From contig JBGAHL010000023.1 of NCBI GenBank assembly GCA_044226205.1, positions 22,916 to 86,915 of the forward strand: a DNA stretch of 64,000 nucleotides, given 5' to 3'. Shown one piece after another: positions 24,712 to 32,062 of the stretch. This DNA is from M3007 sp044226205 (lineage in GTDB: Bacteria; Bacteroidota; Bacteroidia; Chitinophagales; Saprospiraceae). Below the pieces are notes generated by a model. It ran no database searches. It worked only from the letters and a program-made list of their open reading frames with translations, and had not been told where the DNA came from. Numbering within the stretch: the stretch's first letter is position 1; each line of letters begins with the position of its first letter. A program made the position numbers and the translations under genes.

Positions 24712-25081
24712 TGTCGACAACCTGAACGAGCTGTTGCGCAGAAAGCAGCAAGTCGCTGAAAAAATTCAGGCACAGCGCCTCGAACTGAACCAGACCCTCG
24801 GCGAACTGAAAGAGGATCTCACGCCCGCCCGTCTGCTGCATTACACTCTGAAATCGTTTGCCCGCCCCAACGAGCCCAGCCTGTTGCGCACCATCATCGA
24901 AAATCCGGCCGGCATCCGGCTGGTCACCGATTTTGCGATCAACACTCTTTCCCGAAACCCGCGCACCGCCCGCACCCTGCGCACCCTCGTGCCCCTGCTC
25001 ATTCAGGCGATCCCGACCATCGTTGTGGTAGTGAAAAAGATATTTCGCAAAAAGAAGCGACAAGCGACGAGCGATGAGTGA
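24686..25081 (+). CDS. Small basic protein, YqjK-like partner of the holin-like gene
   Basis: The 131 residues begin with a charged helix likely to form a coiled coil (LNELLRRKQQVAEKIQAQRLEL), followed by a moderately hydrophobic part and a single membrane-like segment near the end (TLVPLLIQAIPTIVVVVKKIF) flanked by lysine/arginine clusters. The start overlaps the preceding gene by 26 bp, which implies translational coupling and a joint role. Similarity to YqjK is a matter of size, context and layout rather than a clear motif. A 10-bp inverted repeat begins at its stop codon. Confidence 0.65.
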   Translation: MKIFRRKVDVDNLNELLRRKQQVAEKIQAQRLELNQTLGELKEDLTPARLLHYTLKSFARPNEPSLLRTIIENPAGIRLVTDFAINTLSRNPRTARTLRTLVPLLIQAIPTIVVVVKKIFRKKKRQATSDE

Positions 25082-25114
25082 TGAGTATTTTACGATTGGA
25101 ATAAACTCATCACT
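25077..25114. terminator. Hairpin at the end of the YqjK-like gene
   Basis: AGTGATGAGT (25077-25086) and ACTCATCACT (25105-25114) are perfect reverse complements with an 18-nt loop, overlapping the stop codon. An A-run rather than a T-run follows, so termination efficiency is uncertain. Confidence 0.45.
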
Positions 25115-25130
25115 AAAAATTCTGGTAAAC

Positions 25131-25161
25131 GAAAAAAGCAGTTGCCGCGTACGACAACTGC
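25131..25161 (-). terminator. Intrinsic terminator of rpsU
   Basis: On the minus strand, GCAGTTG/CAACTGC (25138-25144 and 25155-25161) form a 7-bp stem with a 10-nt loop, directly followed by six Ts (25132-25137). It lies 60 bp past the rpsU stop. Confidence 0.8.
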
Positions 25162-25220
25162 CTGTAATATCTTGATAATGAAGGAAACACGCGGCGCGTC
25201 AGATGCGCCGGCCGAACGAA

Positions 25221-25415
25221 TTAATCGTTCTTGTTGCCGTACATTTCTTCTTTGTAAACCGCTTTGAGCACCTCCGTACGGCGCGTAACCGAGGGTTTGG
25301 TGAAGTTCTTGCGACGACGCAATTCTTTCAGGATACCGGCGCGCTCGAATTTGCGCTTGTACTTTTTCAGCACCTTGTCAATGGCTTCGCCGTCTTTTAC
25401 TTCAACGATCAACAT
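25221..25415 (-). CDS. rpsU: 30S ribosomal protein S21
   Basis: This 64-residue basic protein is a full-length bS21: N-terminal LIVEVKDGEAIDKVLKKYKRKFERAG, then the ELRRRKNFTKPSVTRR core. S21 sits on the small subunit near the anti-Shine-Dalgarno and takes part in initiation. A good -7 box lies about 50 bp upstream (25465-25472, minus strand), an AAAAGGAG stretch precedes the ATG, and a terminator follows, so it looks like a single-gene transcript. In many Bacteroidota rpsU is adjacent to a xer gene; here two opposite-strand genes separate them. Confidence 0.97.
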   Translation of the reverse strand: MLIVEVKDGEAIDKVLKKYKRKFERAGILKELRRRKNFTKPSVTRRTEVLKAVYKEEMYGNKND

Positions 25416-25464
25416 GGAAAATACTCCTTTTAGTGATAAATATTTACGATAAAATTTCGGGCTG

Positions 25465-25472
25465 CAAAGGTA
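25465..25472 (-). promoter_or_regulatory. Predicted -7 box of rpsU
   Basis: TACCTTTG on the minus strand matches the consensus, with transcription expected to start near 25458, about 43 nt before the ATG. A T-rich stretch lies where the -33 element should be. Confidence 0.6.
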
Positions 25473-25531
25473 AGCAGCGGTTTCGAAAAAATATAGCAGG
25501 GTTTAAATTTTCTGGCTGAAAAAGACTTTTT

Positions 25532-26434
25532 TCAAAAAAATACTTCTTGCGCCACCCGAAAGGTGTTGGCATGGGCCTCCACGATATCGGCCAGCCGTGG
25601 CGAATACCCGCCGCCCATGCTTGCCACGACGGGCAGGCGGTGTTGCCGACAGTATTCGAACACGATCCGGTCGCGCTCGCGGCAACCTTCGCGACTGACG
25701 GAGAGCCGGCCCAGTTTGTCGGTTTCGAGAATATCGACGCCGCTTTGATAAAAAACAAAATCGGGCTGAAACTCGTCCAGCAAGCGCGGCAGGGTGTTGC
25801 GCAGCAAACGGAGGTACGGGGCGTCGTCCATGCCATCGGGCAGGCCGATGTCGAGATTCGATTGTTCCTTGCGGAGCGGATAATTGCGCTCCCCGTGCAT
25901 GGAAAACGTAAAAACACGGGGCTCGTCGCTGAAAATCGAGGCCGTTCCGTTGCCCTGATGCACGTCCAGATCGACGATGAGGATGCGTTTCGCCAGTCCG
26001 TGGTGCAGCAGATAATTGGCGGCCACAGCCTGATCGTTGAAGCAGCAAAACCCTTCGCCGCGGTCGGCAAACGCATGATGGGTGCCGCCCGCCACGTTGA
26101 GGGCTACGCCGTGTTGCAGGGCAAAAAGGGCGCATTCGACGGTACCCTGCGCGATGTGACGCCCGCGGTGCATGAATTTTTCATTGATCGGGAACCCGAT
26201 TGCCCTGATTTCCTTGTCCGAAAGGTCGATGTCGTTGAGTTTTCGCCAGTAGTTCGGCGTGTGGGTAAGCAGGGCGGTCGGCTCGTCGAGCAGCCCCGGA
26301 TGAAAAAAATTGTCGTTGCGCACCGTGCCTTCGTAGAGCAACTGGTCGGGCACGAGCTCGTATTTTGCCATCGGGAACCGGTGTCCTTCGGGCAATTCGT
26401 ATTTGTACGTAGGTGAAAAAGCAATTTTTAACAT
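25532..26434 (-). CDS. Histone deacetylase/AcuC-type zinc amidohydrolase
   Basis: The 300-residue protein belongs to the arginase/deacetylase fold family that includes HDACs, AcuC and acetylpolyamine amidohydrolases. Visible sites are the paired histidines at 119-120 (GGTHHAFADRGEGFC), zinc ligands Asp157 and His159 in VDLDVHQGNGT, Asp234 in SGVDIL, and the terminal MGGGYS loop. All catalytic ligands are intact, so it should deacetylate an acetyl-lysine protein or a small acetylated molecule such as acetylpolyamine. No signal peptide. It is divergent from the membrane-protein gene at 26507, with a short inverted repeat between them. Confidence 0.93.
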   Translation of the reverse strand: MLKIAFSPTYKYELPEGHRFPMAKYELVPDQLLYEGTVRNDNFFHPGLLDEPTALLTHTPNYWRKLNDIDLSDKEIRAIGFPINEKFMHRGRHIAQGTVECALFALQHGVALNVAGGTHHAFADRGEGFCCFNDQAVAANYLLHHGLAKRILIVDLDVHQGNGTASIFSDEPRVFTFSMHGERNYPLRKEQSNLDIGLPDGMDDAPYLRLLRNTLPRLLDEFQPDFVFYQSGVDILETDKLGRLSVSREGCRERDRIVFEYCRQHRLPVVASMGGGYSPRLADIVEAHANTFRVAQEVFF

Positions 26435-26506
26435 GAAGGGTCGGACATTCGCGGCCTAATAAACCGTTTAATGTCCATTCGGTTGCGACGCAAAAATTCT
26501 GATTTT

Positions 26507-27046
26507 ATGGAAAACAAACCCGGTCTTGTATTTTATGCCACGGCATTGGCCGGCGTGCTCGTTTTTTTCAGCCTGATCGGGCTGTACGTGCGCGAATTCC
26601 CGGTATTCACCAACACCATCGACGCCGGTCGCCTTGCGGGTATCGGATTTGTCGTCGGAGCCGCACTGGCCGCCACCCTGTTGTACGTTTTTCGCGTCCG
26701 GCTGACACCCTGGTCCAAACATTTGCCCGAGGTGATGACCATTCTGGTATTTACCGTGCTTTTTGGGCCTTTGATGGCCAGTTTGCTCAATCGTTTGGGG
26801 GGCAAAAGCGAGTATCAGTCCTTCGAGTTTTTGGCCGAAACGCCGTACCTGTCTTCCAACTACGGTATTTTAAAAGGAGAAAAAATACGCCCCACCGGCT
26901 ACAACCTGGAAGTGCGAGAAAAGGGGCGCTTGCTCCGTTTCAGGTACAAAACACAGGCTTATTACCCCAACACCAAACCCGGTGAAACGGTGCTGCTGCC
27001 GGTCCGGCGAGGCATGCTGGGCTTCCGCGTCATGACGCTCGAATAA
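26507..27046 (+). CDS. Membrane protein of unknown function
   Basis: The ATG for MENKPGLVFYAT is preferred over a start 36 bp upstream because it sits directly before the first membrane helix. The 179-residue product has three predicted helices (about 7-27, 42-62 and 74-95), then a soluble C-terminal domain of about 80 residues with beta-strand character (ILKGEKIRPTGYNLEVREKG, TVLLPVRRGMLGFRV). I recognise no named family. It is followed 64 bp later by the SH3b protein gene on the same strand. Confidence 0.65.
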   Translation: MENKPGLVFYATALAGVLVFFSLIGLYVREFPVFTNTIDAGRLAGIGFVVGAALAATLLYVFRVRLTPWSKHLPEVMTILVFTVLFGPLMASLLNRLGGKSEYQSFEFLAETPYLSSNYGILKGEKIRPTGYNLEVREKGRLLRFRYKTQAYYPNTKPGETVLLPVRRGMLGFRVMTLE

Positions 27047-27110
27047 TTTTTTAACGGAAGTGTATCGCGTCCGGCAAAATCCCTGTTGCTTCGCCGTCAA
27101 AATATCGCAC

Positions 27111-28073
27111 ATGAAAACAGTTTTGCTTGCCGTTTTTTTCAGCTTCCTGCTTCATACCGCACGAGCGCAGGACTTTTACCCCGAAGAATATGTTGTGACG
27201 GCCTCCTCGCTCAACCTGCGTGAGAGCCCCGATATCAATTCCAAAAAGGTCGCCAGTTTGGCGCGCGGTACGGTCGTTCAGTTTGTCGACGTCGCGTTCA
27301 ACGGCGAATACGTGGAAGTGGATTCGATGTTTAACCGCTGGTACAAGGTCAAATCCCGCAATTCGACCGGCTACGTCTTCGGCGCTTACGTGTGTCCGGC
27401 GACCGGGCTGTATTACGAAGGCGAGTACTTTGACGACGAACTTCCGCCGCTCAACTGGTACGGCGTTTATGCCCGCGACTCCTTCTCCGACGAGATCCGT
27501 AAAATCGAAGTGCGGGTCACGGAAGAGTACAACGAGATGTACGGCGCCAACATGAAAGTGCTGAAAACCAATCAGAAACAGGACAGCAAGTTCATCATCG
27601 GGTCGGTCAAACCCTTCCGGACCGGCTACGCGGGACCGCTGGGCGTTTTTGAAGTGACCGACCATTTTGTCAACAACGGCCTGGGGCCGGGCGCGACCTA
27701 CGGCATCAGCCCGGGCTACCCGGAAGGCGATACCACGGCCAAAGCGACCTACGTGCTCACCGCGACCGGCTGCGCCGATTTTGTGGACGATTACGTTCAA
27801 CTCCGCGATTACAAACTGCTGGTGCTCGATTATTCCACCCAGCCGGCTACCCGACAGGACATCACGCCGTGGGTGACGCCGGAAGTGCCCGAAATCAGCC
27901 CGACCGTGAGTCTTTCCTGGTACGGCGATCTCGATGGCGACAACCGCCCCGATGCCCTCATCGACGACAGCCCTTACGAAGTCAGCGGCCGCACCGCGCT
28001 CTTTTTATCGTCGAAGGCCCGTCCGGGCGAGTTTTTGCACAAGATTTGCGAGCATTTCTGGCCGGGCGATTGA
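27111..28073 (+). CDS. Secreted SH3b-domain protein
   Basis: The start at MKTVLLAVFFSFLLH gives 320 residues with a signal peptide ending near ARAQ. Residues 25-100 form a bacterial SH3 (SH3b/YgiM-like) domain: VVTASSLNLRESPDINSKKVASLARGTVV with the typical NLRxxP motif, closing at YVFGAYVCPATG. SH3b domains usually bind peptidoglycan or peptides. The C-terminal 200 residues contain no recognisable enzyme motif but end with a WYGDLDGDNRPDALID segment resembling FG-GAP/calcium-loop sequences. A periplasmic or surface role is inferred. A 15-bp hairpin follows the stop. Confidence 0.75.
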   Translation: MKTVLLAVFFSFLLHTARAQDFYPEEYVVTASSLNLRESPDINSKKVASLARGTVVQFVDVAFNGEYVEVDSMFNRWYKVKSRNSTGYVFGAYVCPATGLYYEGEYFDDELPPLNWYGVYARDSFSDEIRKIEVRVTEEYNEMYGANMKVLKTNQKQDSKFIIGSVKPFRTGYAGPLGVFEVTDHFVNNGLGPGATYGISPGYPEGDTTAKATYVLTATGCADFVDDYVQLRDYKLLVLDYSTQPATRQDITPWVTPEVPEISPTVSLSWYGDLDGDNRPDALIDDSPYEVSGRTALFLSSKARPGEFLHKICEHFWPGD

Positions 28074-28084
28074 ACAGGCTGCCC

Positions 28085-28124
28085 GATCGTTGTCGCGGCT
28101 AAAAATCGCGCCGCGACAACGATC
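28085..28124. terminator. Perfect 15-bp hairpin after the SH3b gene
   Basis: GATCGTTGTCGCGGC (28085-28099) pairs exactly with 28110-28124 across a 10-nt loop. It lies 11 bp beyond the stop and ahead of the next promoter. There is no T-tract, but position and strength favour a terminator. Confidence 0.6.
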
Positions 28125-28151
28125 ATGCGCAAGGAGAGCAAGCGGAGCGCG

Positions 28152-28159
28152 TACCTTTG
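28152..28159 (+). promoter_or_regulatory. Predicted -7 box of the PLP enzyme gene
   Basis: TACCTTTG, an exact match to TAnnTTTG, lies 26 bp ahead of the ATG at 28186 and just after the preceding hairpin. Confidence 0.6.
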
Positions 28160-28185
28160 CCCCTGAATTCAAACCTGCTCCTGAC

Positions 28186-29379
28186 ATGAACATCGACTCG
28201 CTGCTCGCGCGTGAACTCCCTGAAAACCGCACCACCGACCCGCACATTCTGCCGCTTTACGCGACCTCTTCGTTCGCGTTTTCGGATATCGAGCAGGGCA
28301 TCGGTATTTTCAAAGACATTGAAAGCGGCCACGTGTACAGCCGCTATGCCAACCCCACCGTCGACACCGTTGCCCGAAAAATTGCCCTGCTCGAATCGCA
28401 CGGACTGGGTTTCGAGGCTGATGCCGTGATGAGCTCCAGCGGGATGTCGGCCATTTCCACGCTGTTGTTGGGTATTTTGAAAAATGGCGATAAAGTGCTG
28501 ACCCAGGGGAATTTATACGGCGGCACCACCGAATTGCTCAACGGGCTGTTTCGTCAGTTTGGCGTGGAGCCGGTCTTCACCGACCTGCGCGATCTGGAAA
28601 AAGTGGAGGCATTGCTCCGGGAGGATGCTGCCATTCGCCTGCTGTATTGCGAAACGCCGGCCAACCCGACCCTGGCTTGTGTCGACATTCAGGCTTTGTC
28701 GGCGCTGGCGCATGCGCACGGCGCTCTTTGCGCCATCGACAACACGTTCAGCACGCCTTATTTGCAGCAGCCTTTCGCGTTCGGCGTCGATTTTATCGTG
28801 CATTCCACCACCAAATACCTCAACGGACACGGCAACAGCATCGCCGGGGTAGTGGTCGGTCGCGACCGCGAAATGATGCGCAAGCAGGTGTGGCGGGCCA
28901 TGAAACTTGCCGGCACCAATTGCTCGCCATTCGAGGCCTGGCTCACCCACAACGGCATGAAAACGCTGGCGCTGCGCATGGAGCGGCACAGCGGGAATGC
29001 CCTGGCGCTGGCCCGTTTTCTGGCCGGACACCCGGCCGTGGAGCGCGTCAACTACCCGGGACTGGAAACGCACCCCGACCATCTTTTAGCCAAAAAACAA
29101 ATGCCGCGCGGAAGCGGCGGCATGCTCAGTTTTGAATTGCGCGGCGGCATGGAAGCGGGTTTGCATTGCATGAATAACCTGAAAATGGGCAGCCTGGCGC
29201 CCACTTTGGGCGATGTGGACACGCTCGTGCTGCACCCGGCCAGCAGTTCGCACCTGCACGTGGCCAAAGCATTGCGCGAGCAAAACGGTATCACCGACGG
29301 CCTGGTTCGCGTGTCGGTGGGTATTGAACATCCGGCCGATCTGATCGCCGATTTTGAACAGGCCCTGAAAGGTTTGTAA
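28186..29379 (+). CDS. Cys/Met metabolism PLP-dependent enzyme (cystathionine gamma-synthase/methionine gamma-lyase type)
   Basis: The true start is the ATG for MNIDSLLARELPENR, 26 bp after the -7 box; the frame upstream is a chance extension. The 397 residues match the trans-sulfuration family: YSRYANPTVDTVARKIALLE, SSGMSAISTLLL, NLYGGTTELLN, LLYCETPANPTL, AIDNTFSTPYLQQP and Lys210 in HSTTKYLNGHGN as the PLP Schiff base, ending with RVSVGIEHPADLIADFEQAL. Members make cystathionine or break down methionine, cystathionine or homocysteine. Sequence alone does not separate synthase from lyase, so no symbol is given. It is cytoplasmic and probably a single-gene transcript. Confidence 0.93.
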   Translation: MNIDSLLARELPENRTTDPHILPLYATSSFAFSDIEQGIGIFKDIESGHVYSRYANPTVDTVARKIALLESHGLGFEADAVMSSSGMSAISTLLLGILKNGDKVLTQGNLYGGTTELLNGLFRQFGVEPVFTDLRDLEKVEALLREDAAIRLLYCETPANPTLACVDIQALSALAHAHGALCAIDNTFSTPYLQQPFAFGVDFIVHSTTKYLNGHGNSIAGVVVGRDREMMRKQVWRAMKLAGTNCSPFEAWLTHNGMKTLALRMERHSGNALALARFLAGHPAVERVNYPGLETHPDHLLAKKQMPRGSGGMLSFELRGGMEAGLHCMNNLKMGSLAPTLGDVDTLVLHPASSSHLHVAKALREQNGITDGLVRVSVGIEHPADLIADFEQALKGL

Positions 29380-29484
29380 GCCGATTCCATCTTTCGATAT
29401 CAGGGGGCGGATGTTTAAAAAATCGGCTGCCGAATGTCGAAATTTGGGGCAAAATTGCCCGATCCAATAAGATACACCCAGCGT

Positions 29485-30195
29485 ATGAAATACCTGCTTT
29501 TTCTCCTGATTCCGCTTCTGGCGACCCAATGTCCACAAAAAAAGGCCCCGGCGGCAGCCGATCACCTGCCGTTTGGCCAGTTGGAGATGGGCCCCTGTTT
29601 CGGCTATTGTCCCGTTTATCGGCTCAGCTTTCACAACGACGGCTGGATGGTGTACGAGGGCAAACGTTTTGTCGAAAAAACCGGCCTCGACTCCGTCCGG
29701 ATCAGCGCGGAAGAACTGGCGGGCTTGCGCGAAAAACTGGCCGCCGTCGACCTCTGGCAATACCCCGACCGCATTCCCACGAACCTGGCCGACGCGCCTT
29801 ACGGCACCTTGACGGCCTGGAAAAACGGCGCTTCCAAGAGCGTCGCCGGCACGATCGACCGGCCGGAGCCCCTGCTCTCGCTTGAAAAAATGATGATCGA
29901 TATCGGCACGGCGCATGGATTCGAACTGAAAAAAGGCGTCAACCCCAACCGGCCCCCTGCCAAGGACCGACCCGAGTTGCTGGTTAAATTCAAACCCGAC
30001 GCCAACGCGGGCAACGTGCTGGGTCAGATTACCGAACTCGACGTGCGACTGGTGCGCCGCACCGGCCCCGAAAATATCTGGGTGGTGTCGTACGACCCTG
30101 CCCAGATCAAAGCGAAAGACTTGATCGCCTTGGTCAAAACCCTCGAAGGGGTAGAGGAAGCACAGGAAAACGGCAAAGCGGAGGAACGACACTGA
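29485..30195 (+). CDS. DUF6438-like lipoprotein
   Basis: The start at MKYLLFLLIPLLATQC gives 236 residues with a lipoprotein signal (Cys about 16). Residues 28-140 contain the MGPCFGYCPVYRLSFHNDG signature of the DUF6438 group, found in Bacteroidota envelope proteins. The C-terminal 70 residues (ELLVKFKPDANAGNVLGQI to EGVEEAQENG) resemble a subtilisin-propeptide/fervidolysin-like ferredoxin fold and could bind or chaperone another protein. Its TGA overlaps the next ATG (TGATG), so it is translationally coupled to the GT87-like gene. Function is unknown. Confidence 0.75.
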   Translation: MKYLLFLLIPLLATQCPQKKAPAAADHLPFGQLEMGPCFGYCPVYRLSFHNDGWMVYEGKRFVEKTGLDSVRISAEELAGLREKLAAVDLWQYPDRIPTNLADAPYGTLTAWKNGASKSVAGTIDRPEPLLSLEKMMIDIGTAHGFELKKGVNPNRPPAKDRPELLVKFKPDANAGNVLGQITELDVRLVRRTGPENIWVVSYDPAQIKAKDLIALVKTLEGVEEAQENGKAEERH

Positions 30196-31370
30196 TGAAA
30201 AATTTCTGGAAAGACGAACGGCTCCTGTGGGGTGTTTATGCCCTCGTGGCCATCATTGTGTCGGTGCAAAAGCTGACCCAGGGCCCCAACGACGCAGGCT
30301 ACACGTCGTACGAGAACTACGTCATTTTCCGCAATTCCTTTGCTCACTTGCTGGCGGGCCAGAACCCCTACGCGGCGTTCCCGGCCGAGCAGTGGGATTT
30401 GTTTAAATACAGCCCTTCATTTGCCCTGTTTATGGCGCCGTTTTCGGTGCTGCCCGACTGGCTGGGTCTGCCGCTCTGGAACCTGCTGAATGCCCTCAGC
30501 CTGCTCGCCGCGATACTGGCCCTGCCCGTGCTGGATGCCCGCAAACGGCGTTTTATGGCCTGGTTCGTATTGCTCGAACTCATTACTTCCCTGCAAAACA
30601 GTCAGAGCAACGGGCTGACGGCAGCGCTGCTGCTGGGGGCGTTTGTCGCATTTGAGCGCGGGCGCCCGGGCCATGCGGCCTTGTGGACCGTGGCGGGCGC
30701 CTTCCTGAAAATCTTCGGTATTTTTGCGGCCGTCTGGGCGCCTATGTATCACGGCAAAGGCCGTTTTGTACTTGTCGGACTGGCTTGGGGGCTGGGTTTT
30801 CTGCTGTTGCCCCTGCTGGTGCTGTCGCCCGCTCAAACCGTGCAGGTGTACAAATGGTGGGGCGAGTTGTTGCAACAAGACCACGCCGCGTCGCTCGGCC
30901 TTTCGGTGAGTGGCTGGCTGCACAGCTGGTTCGGCTGGCTGCCCGACAAAAACGCGGTGACCGGGGGCGGTTTGCTCCTGCTTGGCGCAAGCGCCGTGGC
31001 TGTGTTTCGGGCGCCGGATCTGGTTCGGCGCAGTTTGCTGGCCGCTTCGGTGCTGATCTGGGTGGTGATATTCAATCACAAAGCCGAGTCGCCTACCTTT
31101 GTGATCGCATTGAGCGGCGTGGCGCTGTGGTACCTGGCGCAGGAGCGGCCCGCCCGTTGGCAGACTGCCGCGTTGTGGATCACCTTTGCCCTGGTATCGC
31201 TGACGCCGACCGACCTTTGTCCCAAATCGGTGCGCGAACAATGGGTGCAGCCTTACGTCCTGAAAGCCGTGCCTTGCATTATGCTCTGGATCGCGCTCAC
31301 TGCGGGTTTAATCCGAACCCTTTTCACCAACCGCCCACCGGCGGATGTATCTGCTGTTTCCCATGAATAA
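30195..31370 (+). CDS. GT87-family (DUF2029) polyprenol-linked glycosyltransferase-like membrane protein
   Basis: The 391-residue polytopic membrane protein has about nine to ten hydrophobic helices. The N-terminal loop ENYVIFRNSFAHLLAGQNPYA and FKYSPSFALFMAPFSVLP fit the GT87/GT-C pattern of enzymes that use polyprenyl-phosphate mannose or arabinose, and QNSQSNGLTAALLLGAF with FLKIFGIFAAVWAP is typical of the middle. The substrate cannot be inferred. It is coupled to the upstream lipoprotein gene and overlaps the GtrA gene by 8 bp, consistent with a lipid-linked-sugar operon. Confidence 0.82.
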   Translation: MKNFWKDERLLWGVYALVAIIVSVQKLTQGPNDAGYTSYENYVIFRNSFAHLLAGQNPYAAFPAEQWDLFKYSPSFALFMAPFSVLPDWLGLPLWNLLNALSLLAAILALPVLDARKRRFMAWFVLLELITSLQNSQSNGLTAALLLGAFVAFERGRPGHAALWTVAGAFLKIFGIFAAVWAPMYHGKGRFVLVGLAWGLGFLLLPLLVLSPAQTVQVYKWWGELLQQDHAASLGLSVSGWLHSWFGWLPDKNAVTGGGLLLLGASAVAVFRAPDLVRRSLLAASVLIWVVIFNHKAESPTFVIALSGVALWYLAQERPARWQTAALWITFALVSLTPTDLCPKSVREQWVQPYVLKAVPCIMLWIALTAGLIRTLFTNRPPADVSAVSHE

Positions 31371-31749
31371 TGAACTGTTTATCAAGTTCCTCAAATTTGG
31401 CGTCGTGGGTTTTTCCGGCGTCTTTGTGGATTTCGGCATCACCTGGCTGCTGAAAGAAAAGGCCCGGCTCAACAAGTACGTGGCCAATACGACCGGGTTT
31501 CTTTGCGCCGTGGCCAGCAACTATGTGCTGAACCGGATTTGGACCTTTCACAGCCACGACCCGGCCGTTGCCATGCAATTCTCAAAGTTCCTGCTGGCTT
31601 CTCTCGTGGGCCTGGCGATCAACAACGCCATCATTTACTGGTTGAACGAACGGATGCGCACCAATTTTTACCTCGCCAAACTGGTGGCTACGGGGGTGGT
31701 GACCTTGTGGAATTTCTGGGCGAATTACACTTTCACGTTTAAAGGGTGA
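31363..31749 (+). CDS. GtrA family membrane protein
   Basis: The 128-residue product (start at MNNELFIKFLKFGVVG; an ATG 18 bp upstream is also possible) has four predicted helices and the GtrA signature: FLKFGVVGFSGVFVDFGITWLL, the conserved SNYVLNRIWTF loop and a final WNFWANYTFTF. GtrA proteins are thought to move polyprenyl-linked sugars across the membrane or assist glycosylation, which suits the overlapping GT87-like gene. It is the last gene before the A/T-richer stretch. Confidence 0.9.
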   Translation: MNNELFIKFLKFGVVGFSGVFVDFGITWLLKEKARLNKYVANTTGFLCAVASNYVLNRIWTFHSHDPAVAMQFSKFLLASLVGLAINNAIIYWLNERMRTNFYLAKLVATGVVTLWNFWANYTFTFKG

Positions 31750-32062
31750 TTGATTTCCAAACCCTAACCTGCTCTACAACGCCTTTGAGGGGTTAAGGCT
31801 GCTGTTGCTTCAAAAATCGGAAGACTGATCGCAGTAAGCCGGTTTTCTTAGATCGTATATAAAAATATTTCCAACACAAGGGGTGGTTTCAGTGCTTCAA
31901 AAGGGAATTCTCCGGATATTTACTAGGTCTGAATGCTTTGCCCGCCGAGGGCGAAAATTCTTCAAAAGCACTTAAGAACATGTTCGCGCTCCGGCAAGAA
32001 AATCCCAAACATACTCTTAAATAAACAGAGTTAACTGTGTCAATCATATTCGTTATAGAAGC
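31750..32062. other. Intergenic region, A/T-rich
   Basis: This 313-bp gap between gtrA and the hybrid kinase gene is richer in A and T than the genes to the left. I see no open frame, strong hairpin or consensus -7 box in it. It presumably holds the promoter of the sensor-kinase gene. Confidence 0.4.
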
